Assembly: GCF_014904745.1 (NCBI RefSeq)
Contig: NZ_JACZCS010000027.1
Span: forward strand, 1-43,617
From: Oricola nitratireducens
Lineage (GTDB): Bacteria > Pseudomonadota > Alphaproteobacteria > Rhizobiales > Rhizobiaceae
Direction: 5' to 3'
Length of the DNA: 43,617 nucleotides
Shown: in pieces, positions 36,241-43,617 of the stretch
Numbering within the stretch: the first letter of the stretch is position 1
How the letters are laid out: the number at the start of each line of letters is the position of its first letter
Made by a program: the position numbers and the translations under genes
The notes under the pieces: model-generated
What the model was told of the DNA's origin: nothing
The model's input: the letters and a program-made list of their open reading frames with translations, nothing else
Database searches by the model: none

Positions 36241-36329
36241 CCCCCTCTCTTGCCTTTTCCAGGGACTTACGCGGGCTACGCCCACGTAATTCCGGGAAAA
36301 GGCTTTCTCCCCCTCGAGGGGGGAGAAGG
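36241..36329 (-). repeat. Structured repeat, copy 2 (right end of the DUF559 cassette, inverted)
   Basis: Read on the minus strand it begins CCTTCTCCCCCC and has GAGGGGGAGAAAGC, as copy 1 does, and ends GCAAGAGAGGGGG. The centre differs in sequence: GCCTTTTCC (36252-36260) pairs with GGAAAAGGC (36295-36303) and encloses a second stem TTACG-GGGC/GCCC-CGTAA with one mismatch. Ends and stem layout are thus kept while the stem sequence is changed. Its outer end GGGAGAAGGAG is the ribosome-binding site of pccA. Confidence 0.75.
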
Positions 36330-36338
36330 AGTGCGAGT

Positions 36339-38443
<2,105 letters not shown>

Positions 38444-38444
<1 letters not shown>

Positions 38445-39004
38445 TGGGTTACACCATTTCTCTTCTGTATTTTCCCGGTGCCGCGAAGAAGCAGGCGCTT
38501 GCAGCCGCTGGCTACTCCGAAACCAGTGAAGAGGACGAGGTGAACGAGGAGCCGGTCAGTGGAGCTGAATTGAAGAATGGCGATTATCTGATCTGGCGGA
38601 ACTGGGAGTGGGATCCGGTTGGGGAGGATTACTACCGCCGCATTTCGACGAGTTCCCCGCTTGTCGTTCTGGATCTGAGCGAAACGACGATGGCGTGCGG
38701 ACTGTTTTTTTACCGGGACGGCTGGTCCGAGTGGTCGATATCGCACTTTGCCGAGAACGGTATCGACAACCTGACAGCAACTGGCACGCTACCGGGAGGC
38801 TTGGCGGGAAAGCTGGAAACGCTACGCCGCGATGCCGCGCGAAAGCAGGCCCAGGATGACGAGGTCGACTACTACTTTGACGTACCTGTCGAGATGTTCC
38901 GTCACCTTTCCGGATTCCGGTACGACATGGAGCACGACCGCGCATTCCATGTCTTGGAAGCGGCCAACGACTCCGCAGCGCCTCTCGGGAAACCTTGGAG
39001 ATAG
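38444..39004 (+). CDS. Hypothetical protein between pccA and mcm
   Basis: A 186-residue soluble protein starting MGYTISLLYFPGAAKKQAL at the pccA stop (TAATG). It is acidic early on (SETSEEDEVNEEPVSGAE) and continues NGDYLIWRNWEWDPVGED, SPLVVLDLSETTMACGLFFY, RDGWSEWSISHFAENGIDN and EVDYYFDVPVEMFRHLSGFR. It has no signal, membrane segment or motif I know. The tryptophan- and acid-rich layout is like that of some immunity proteins, but this is a loose impression. G+C is visibly lower than in pccA and mcm, suggesting insertion into a pccA-mcm operon. mcm follows after 3 bp, so it is co-translated with the pathway. Confidence 0.72.
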
Positions 39005-39007
39005 ACC

Positions 39008-41143
39008 ATGACCAAGAAAACCAAACGAGACTGGCTCGATCTCGCCGAAAAGGAGATCAAGCGCGATCCTTCCACCCTCGACTGGGCGACGCCGGAGGGC
39101 ATCACCGTCCATCCGCTCTACACGGCCGACGACCTGCCCGAGGGCGCGGCCGACGAACTCCCCGGCTTCGCGCCGTTCACGCGCGGGGTGAAGGCGACCA
39201 TGTATGCCGGACGGCCGTGGACGATCCGGCAATATGCGGGCTTTTCGACCGCGGAGGAGTCCAACGCCTTCTACCGGCGCAACCTCGCCGCCGGGCAGAA
39301 GGGCCTGTCGGTCGCCTTCGACCTCGCCACCCACCGCGGCTACGACTCGGACCACCCGCGCGTTTCCGGCGATGTCGGCAAGGCGGGTGTGGCGATCGAC
39401 TCGGTCGAGGACATGAAGATCCTGTTCGACGGCATCCCGCTCGGTGAGATGTCCGTCTCGATGACCATGAACGGCGCGATCATCCCGGTGCTCGCCATGT
39501 TCATCGTCGCCGGCGAGGAGCAGGGCGTGAAGCGGGCCGATCTCACCGGCACGGTGCAGAACGACATCCTCAAGGAGTTCATGGTCCGCAACACCTATAT
39601 CTACCCGCCGGAACCCTCGATGCGGATCGTCGCCGACATCATCGAGTACACGGCGAAGGAAATGCCGAAATTCAACTCCATCTCGATCTCCGGCTACCAC
39701 ATGCAGGAGGCCGGGGCGACGCTGGCGCAGGAACTCGCCTATACGCTCGCCGACGGGATGGAATATGTCCGCGCCGCCAAATCGCGCGGCCTCGACGTCG
39801 ACGCCTTTGCCGGCCGGCTGTCCTTCTTCTTCGGCATCGGCATGAACTTCTTCATGGAGGCGGCGAAGCTGCGCGCCGCGCGGCAGATGTGGTCGCAGAT
39901 CATGACGGATTTCGGCGCCAAATCCGATCGCTCGAAGATGCTGCGCACGCATTGCCAGACGTCGGGCGTCTCGCTCACCGAGCAGGACCCGTACAACAAT
40001 GTCGTGCGCACCGCCTTCGAGGCGATGTCGGCCATTTTGGGCGGCACGCAGTCGCTGCACACCAATTCCTTCGACGAGGCGATGGCGCTGCCGACGGATT
40101 TCTCGGCCCGCATCGCCCGCAACACGCAGCTGATCCTCGAACACGAGACCGGCGTCGCCAATGTGGTCGACCCGCTCGGCGGCTCCTATTACGTGGAAGC
40201 CCTGACGAAGGACCTCGCCGACAAGGCGTGGGAGCTGATCAGGGAAGTGGAAGCCTTGGGCGGCATGACCAAGGCGGTCGAGGACGGGCTGCCGAAACTG
40301 CGCATCGAGGAGGCGGCGGCGCGCCGGCAGGCGCGCGTCGACAAGGGCGAGGAGGTGATCGTCGGCGTCAACCGCTTCAGGCCCGCCGACCCGGACAAGG
40401 TCGACATTCTCGCCATCGACATCACCAAGGTGCGCGCCTCGCAGATCGCCAAGCTGAAAAAGGTGCGCGAGACGCGCAGCAAGGCCGCGCTCGAGAGCGC
40501 GCTGCAAAATCTCGAAAAAGTCGCGGCGTCCGGCAAGGGCAATTTGCTGGAAGCCGCCGTCGAGGCCGCGCGGGCGCGGGCGACGCTGGGCGAGATTTCC
40601 GATGCCATGGAGCGCGCCTTCCAGCGCCACCACGCCATCACCCGCGTGATTTCCGGCGTCTATGGCGAGGCCTATGCGGGCGACCCGGAATATGCCGCGA
40701 TCCAGACCCGCATCGCCGAGGTGACGAAGACGCTGGGCCGCAAGCCGCATATCCTCGTCGCCAAGATGGGCCAGGACGGCCACGACCGCGGCGCCAAGGT
40801 GATCGCCTCGGCGTTTGCCGACATGGGCTTCACCGTCGATCTGTCGGACATGTTCGAGACGCCGGAAGAGGTCGCGCAAAAGGCCAAGGCGATGGAGGTC
40901 GACGTCGTCGGCGTCTCGTCGCTCGCCGCCGGCCACAAGACGCTGGTGCCGGAACTGATCGACCGGCTGAAGGCGATCGGCGCGGGCGACATCAAGGTCG
41001 TTTGCGGCGGCGTCATCCCCGAGCAGGACTACGCGGATCTGCGCGCCGCCGGCGTCGCCGAAATCTTCGGCCCCGGCTCCAACGTGCTGGAGGCGGCCAA
41101 CGCCGTGCTGGCGCAGGTGGAGGGGCTGCGGAGGAACCGCTAG
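39008..41143 (+). CDS. Methylmalonyl-CoA mutase (single-chain, B12-dependent)
   Basis: Known as bhbA, scpA or mcm in different genomes. It turns methylmalonyl-CoA into succinyl-CoA with adenosylcobalamin, the last step of propionyl-CoA assimilation. The 711-residue protein has the catalytic barrel ([117 protein letters not shown]). The C-terminal B12-binding domain has [20 protein letters not shown], with the cobalt ligand His592 in the D-x-H-x-x-G motif, then [19 protein letters not shown] and [23 protein letters not shown] is GGAGATAGACC before 39008. Epimerase and the meaB chaperone are not in the window. Confidence 0.96.
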   Translation: MTKKTKRDWLDLAEKEIKRDPSTLDWATPEGITVHPLYTADDLPEGAADELPGFAPFTRGVKATMYAGRPWTIRQYAGFSTAEESNAFYRRNLAAGQKGLSVAFDLATHRGYDSDHPRVSGDVGKAGVAIDSVEDMKILFDGIPLGEMSVSMTMNGAIIPVLAMFIVAGEEQGVKRADLTGTVQNDILKEFMVRNTYIYPPEPSMRIVADIIEYTAKEMPKFNSISISGYHMQEAGATLAQELAYTLADGMEYVRAAKSRGLDVDAFAGRLSFFFGIGMNFFMEAAKLRAARQMWSQIMTDFGAKSDRSKMLRTHCQTSGVSLTEQDPYNNVVRTAFEAMSAILGGTQSLHTNSFDEAMALPTDFSARIARNTQLILEHETGVANVVDPLGGSYYVEALTKDLADKAWELIREVEALGGMTKAVEDGLPKLRIEEAAARRQARVDKGEEVIVGVNRFRPADPDKVDILAIDITKVRASQIAKLKKVRETRSKAALESALQNLEKVAASGKGNLLEAAVEAARARATLGEISDAMERAFQRHHAITRVISGVYGEAYAGDPEYAAIQTRIAEVTKTLGRKPHILVAKMGQDGHDRGAKVIASAFADMGFTVDLSDMFETPEEVAQKAKAMEVDVVGVSSLAAGHKTLVPELIDRLKAIGAGDIKVVCGGVIPEQDYADLRAAGVAEIFGPGSNVLEAANAVLAQVEGLRRNR

Positions 41144-41150
41144 CGCGCCG

Positions 41151-42017
41151 CTACTCGCCCGGGCGCGGCACGAGGCTGCGATAGAGGTGCCAGGTCGCGT
41201 GGCCGAGCAGCGGGATCACGATCACCAGGCCGATCAGCGCCGGCAGCGCGCCGATGACGAGACCGGCAGCGACGATCACGCCCCATGCCGCCATCGGTCC
41301 GGGGTTCTTCGTCGCCGCGCGGATCGAGGTGCGCACGGCCGTGACCGGCCCGACCGGCCGGTCGAGCATCAGCGGGAAGGAGATCGCTCCGACCGACAGC
41401 GCGGCGATCGCGAAGAGGAACCCGGTGCCGATCCCGGCAACGATCATCGTGCGGCCCGCTTCGGTCATGAAGACGTCGCGCACGAACGCGGCGGTCGTCT
41501 GCGGCGGCTGCTGGCCGAGCGTCGCGAGATAGATCCAGTATGCGGTGACGAGCCAGGCGATGAAGATCGCGAGCAAGAGCAGCCCGACAACGGGAATCGC
41601 GCCATAGGCCGGCGTCGTTCCGGTGTCCTTTTCGCCTGCGGCCTCGCGTTCGCGCCGCCGGCTCAACGCGTAGAACCCGATCCCCGCGACCGGGCCGATC
41701 AGCGCGAATCCGGAGGCGAGCGGGAATATCAGCGGAAGCAGGTTGTGCGTGGACGCCGCGACGGCGAGCACGATCCCGGCGACCGGATAGATGATCGCCA
41801 GCGAGAGCGCGTCGGAGCGGAACGCGCCGAGGTCGTCGATGCCGCGGGCGATCGCTTGGCGGACGTCGTCGAGGCCGATCCGGTTAACCGCCGGCAGTGC
41901 GTCCGTTTCTTCGGGCACGTGCATCGTGTCGGCGGCCCTGCCGATGGCATGGGTCATTTCGACGAGGCGGTGCGCGCCCCATTCGATCGGGTTCTTGATC
42001 TGCTTGTCGATGGCCAT
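41151..42017 (-). CDS. DUF2189-family membrane protein
   Basis: A 288-residue inner-membrane protein. The N-terminal soluble part (PAVNRIGLDDVRQAIARGID, then DLGAFRSDALSLAIIYPVAG) is typical of DUF2189. Hydrophobic segments follow: IIYPVAGIVLAVAA, IFPLASGFALIGPVAGIGFY, IPVVGLLLLAIFIAWLVTAY, GIGTGFLFAIAALSVGAISF and VIVAAGLVIGALPALIGLVI. The motif SFPLMLDRPVGPVTAVRTSI is also a family mark. The ATG at 42017 follows GGGAGGAG; the frame open to 42176 is not supported. It is convergent with mcm at 7 bp. Some members are annotated as cytochrome oxidase subunit I-like, but no haem ligands can be seen; function is unknown. The 275-bp gap up to the next gene holds nothing I can name. Confidence 0.82.
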   Translation of the reverse strand: MAIDKQIKNPIEWGAHRLVEMTHAIGRAADTMHVPEETDALPAVNRIGLDDVRQAIARGIDDLGAFRSDALSLAIIYPVAGIVLAVAASTHNLLPLIFPLASGFALIGPVAGIGFYALSRRREREAAGEKDTGTTPAYGAIPVVGLLLLAIFIAWLVTAYWIYLATLGQQPPQTTAAFVRDVFMTEAGRTMIVAGIGTGFLFAIAALSVGAISFPLMLDRPVGPVTAVRTSIRAATKNPGPMAAWGVIVAAGLVIGALPALIGLVIVIPLLGHATWHLYRSLVPRPGE

Positions 42018-42292
42018 GGGTCTCGCTCCTCCCGAATTGGCGTTCGAGGTCGCGGTCGCCCGTGGCGTGCGCGTCGCCGGCCGCCCGCCACGCGGACCGT
42101 TGCGGCCTTGTCGAGGGAAATATAGCGCCGCGCGGCCGTCCGGCAATGCCGGGCACCGGCGAATGCCCGGAGCCATGGCGGAGAGCCGATATCCGGCCGA
42201 TTGACTTGACCGGCCCGAACGGTTTCACCTTGTCCGGTCTGCGTGCCCGATCCGATTGCCGGGTGCATTCACATCCACGCGGGAGGACATCC

Positions 42293-43192
42293 ATGCATTA
42301 CGGCTTCATCGGTCTCGGCAATCTCGGCGGGCATCTGGCCGCCAGCCTCCTGCGGGCGGGGTTCGCGGTCTCCGTCCATGACAGGAACCGGCAGGTCGCC
42401 GACCGCCTCGTCGAGGCCGGTGCGCGATGGGCCGATACCCCGGAGGCGCTTGCCGAGGGCTGCGACGCGGTCATCACCTGCCTGCCGTCGCCGAAGGTCT
42501 CGGAACAGGTGCTCGGCCAGATCCTGGCCGTGATGAAGCCCGGCGCGACATGGATCGAGATGTCGACGCTGGGGCGCGACGAGATCCTGCGTCTCGGCGC
42601 GGTCGCCGCCGAAAAGGGCGTCGACACGATGGAACTGCCGGTCACCGGCGGCGTGCATCTGGCGGCCCAGGGCAAGATCACGATGCTCGCCGGCGGCGAC
42701 AGGGCGCTGTTCGACCGGCATCTGCCGGCGCTCGAGGCGATGGGCGACAGGATCTTCCACATGGGTCCGCTCGGCAACGCCTCGATCATCAAGGTCATCA
42801 CCAACATGCTGGCCTTCATCCACCTGAAGGCGACCGGCGAGGCGCTGATGCTGGCGAAGCGCGGCGGGCTCGATCTCGCCCAGGCCTGGGCGGCGATCCA
42901 GGCGTCGTCGGGCAATTCCTTCGTGCACGAGACCGAGGGCGCGCTGATCCTCAACGGTTCCTACGACATCGCGTTCAACATCGATCTGGCGCTGAAGGAC
43001 CTCGATTTCGCGATGCAGTTCGGGCGCGAGTTCGGCGTGCCGCTGGAACTGGCCGCGCTCACCGAGCAGACCTATGTCGAGGCCAAGGCGGCCTATGGCG
43101 GCGCGGCGCAATCGCCGATGATCGCCAAACTGCTCGAAGACCGCCTCGCCACCGACCTGCGCGCGCCGGGCTTTCCCGCCAAGCTGGTCTAG
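42293..43192 (+). CDS. NAD(P)-dependent beta-hydroxyacid dehydrogenase (3-hydroxyisobutyrate dehydrogenase family)
   Basis: A 299-residue enzyme of the family that oxidises beta-hydroxyacids such as 3-hydroxyisobutyrate or reduces the matching semialdehydes. The Rossmann motif is GFIGLGNLGGHLAASLLRAG; the substrate loop is LPVTGGVHLAAQGKITMLAG; and the catalytic lysine is Lys167 in GNASIIKVITNML. The helical C-terminal domain ends NIDLALKDLDFAMQFG. The start follows GGGAGGACATCC. Valine breakdown through 3-hydroxyisobutyrate yields propionyl-CoA, so a link with the pcc-mcm genes is possible, but the exact substrate cannot be told. The mcm 3' remnant starts 11 bp after its stop. Confidence 0.88.
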   Translation: MHYGFIGLGNLGGHLAASLLRAGFAVSVHDRNRQVADRLVEAGARWADTPEALAEGCDAVITCLPSPKVSEQVLGQILAVMKPGATWIEMSTLGRDEILRLGAVAAEKGVDTMELPVTGGVHLAAQGKITMLAGGDRALFDRHLPALEAMGDRIFHMGPLGNASIIKVITNMLAFIHLKATGEALMLAKRGGLDLAQAWAAIQASSGNSFVHETEGALILNGSYDIAFNIDLALKDLDFAMQFGREFGVPLELAALTEQTYVEAKAAYGGAAQSPMIAKLLEDRLATDLRAPGFPAKLV

Positions 43193-43202
43193 GGGTGTCT
43201 AC

Positions 43203-43373
43203 TGCCACAAGACACTGGTGCCGGAACTGATTGACCGGCTGAAGGCGATTGGCGCCGGCGACATCAAGGTCGGCTGCGGCGGCGTGGCGGAAATCTTCGG
43301 TCCCGGCTCCAACGTGCTGGAAGCGGCGAATGCGGTTCTGGCGCAGGTGGAGGGGGTGAGAAGGAACCGGTGA
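43203..43373 (+). pseudogene. Degenerate 3' fragment of a methylmalonyl-CoA mutase gene
   Basis: The frame reads [20 protein letters not shown], then [17 protein letters not shown] and [14 protein letters not shown] up to VRRNR and TGA at 43371. It is the last part of the B12 domain of the intact mcm at 39008-41143, but 14 residues ([14 protein letters not shown] in the intact gene) are missing. The loss lies between two GGCGTC copies, as expected for slippage. There is no start codon or upstream part. Several silent third-base differences show that it is not a fresh copy of the neighbouring gene. Confidence 0.85.
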
Positions 43374-43379
43374 GGGGCT

Positions 43380-43456
43380 CTCTCCCCCTTGGTGGGGGAG
43401 AAAGCAAAAGCTTGGTCTTGGCGAAGCCAAGTCCTTAGCTTTTGCAAGAGAGGGGG
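43380..43456 (+). repeat. Structured repeat, copy 3 (solo)
   Basis: It has the same layout as copy 1 at 35812-35891: CTCTCCCCCTTGGTGGGGGAG, then AAAGCAAAAGCTTGG, inner stem CTTGGC/GCCAAG, AGCTTTTGC and AAGAGAGGGGG. It starts 7 bp after the stop of the mcm remnant. No DUF559 gene follows it in the remaining sequence. Confidence 0.8.
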
Positions 43457-43617
43457 CTTCGATGCGCGCGAGTGGTTTTGGCGGCTAATTAGAGGAGTTG
43501 TCCTTCGTATTCGCTGGATGTCTGCTCTGCGCCCCATGCACGAACCCGCTTCGCGGGAGAGTCGCGGGTGGCGAGATAGCGTCATAATTATTGGCTTCGG
43601 CCAAGACAGGCCTGATC
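43457..43617. other. Right-edge sequence with no recognisable gene
   Basis: After the solo repeat there are 161 bases in which I see no supported coding frame. CGCTTCGCGGGAGAGTCGCG has small inverted parts (CTTCGCGGGAG) of no clear meaning. The region may belong to a gene or repeat cut by the window edge. Confidence 0.5.

Larger units (their letters stand above)
35812..36329 (+). mobile_element. Putative 518-bp mobile cassette: DUF559 nuclease gene between inverted structured repeats
   Basis: The outer ends are a perfect 12-bp inverted pair, CCTTCTCCCCCC (35812-35823) and GGGGGGAGAAGG (36318-36329). The inner ends next to the gene are a perfect 13-bp inverted pair, GCAAGAGAGGGGG (35879-35891) and CCCCCTCTCTTGC (36241-36253). 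Between each outer and inner end lies a two-step hairpin of different sequence. The cassette sits exactly between the small unknown gene and pccA. No clear target duplication is seen at the edges. A solo copy of the left repeat occurs at 43380-43456. Confidence 0.55.

Noticed and set aside
35806-36338. Target-site duplication around the DUF559 cassette
   Set aside because: Only a GCGA resemblance occurs at the two edges, not adjoining the ends on both sides; too weak to claim.

Overview
The window is chromosomal DNA of high G+C content (roughly two thirds by eye) from an alphaproteobacterium, most likely of the order Hyphomicrobiales (Rhizobiales). The grounds are rhizobial-style gene sets: a ccoNOQP-ccoGHIS cluster with a rhizobial FnrN/FnrL-type regulator, a xylFHG importer with a single-domain ATPase and a ROK regulator, and a propionyl-CoA carboxylase/methylmalonyl-CoA mutase cluster with a PccR/ScfR-type regulator. 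No rRNA, tRNA, CRISPR array, integrase or transposase was found.

Layout. 1-294: the N-terminal part of minC, running off the left edge, with a CtrA-like site upstream. 562-3228: a CHASE-PAS-GGDEF-EAL cyclic-di-GMP protein. 3250-3929: a deletion scar in which the 3' remnants of a tetR gene and of a molybdenum hydroxylase large-subunit gene are fused. 4075-5685: a membrane-bound AraC regulator and a secreted unknown protein. 5846-7351: hmgA (tyrosine/homogentisate catabolism) with two inverted repeats in its leader and a terminator. 7551-9831: a luciferase-like monooxygenase and a six-Asp-box BNR protein. 9848-14155: a tightly coupled leftward operon of a ROK regulator, a di-heme peroxidase-like protein and a CRTAC1-like FG-GAP protein. 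14366-17604: xylF-xylH-xylG.

17716-29527 is a complete low-oxygen module: fnr; then, leftward, a hemerythrin gene coupled to hemN; then, rightward, ccoNOQP; a reversed DUF2270 gene; and ccoGHIS. Two FNR-type boxes (20500-20513 and 24902-24915) tie it together. The first lies between hemerythrin-hemN and ccoN. Fnr would sense oxygen, HemN make haem anaerobically, CcoNOQP respire at low oxygen, and CcoGHIS supply copper and assembly functions.

29537-41143 holds a lower-GC orphan gene, an EamA transporter and then the propionate block: pccR-type regulator, pccB, a YghU-type GST, a small unknown, a 518-bp repeat-bounded DUF559 nuclease cassette, pccA, another unknown, and mcm. It converts propionyl-CoA through methylmalonyl-CoA to succinyl-CoA. 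The end of the window holds a DUF2189 membrane protein, a beta-hydroxyacid dehydrogenase, a degenerate copy of the mcm 3' end, and a solo copy of the repeat that bounds the DUF559 cassette.

The strongest candidate for something little described is that cassette (35812-36329). A small PD-(D/E)XK-like nuclease gene is framed by two inverted hairpin repeats that share their outer and inner ends but have different central stems. The repeats also supply ribosome-binding sites to the nuclease and to pccA.
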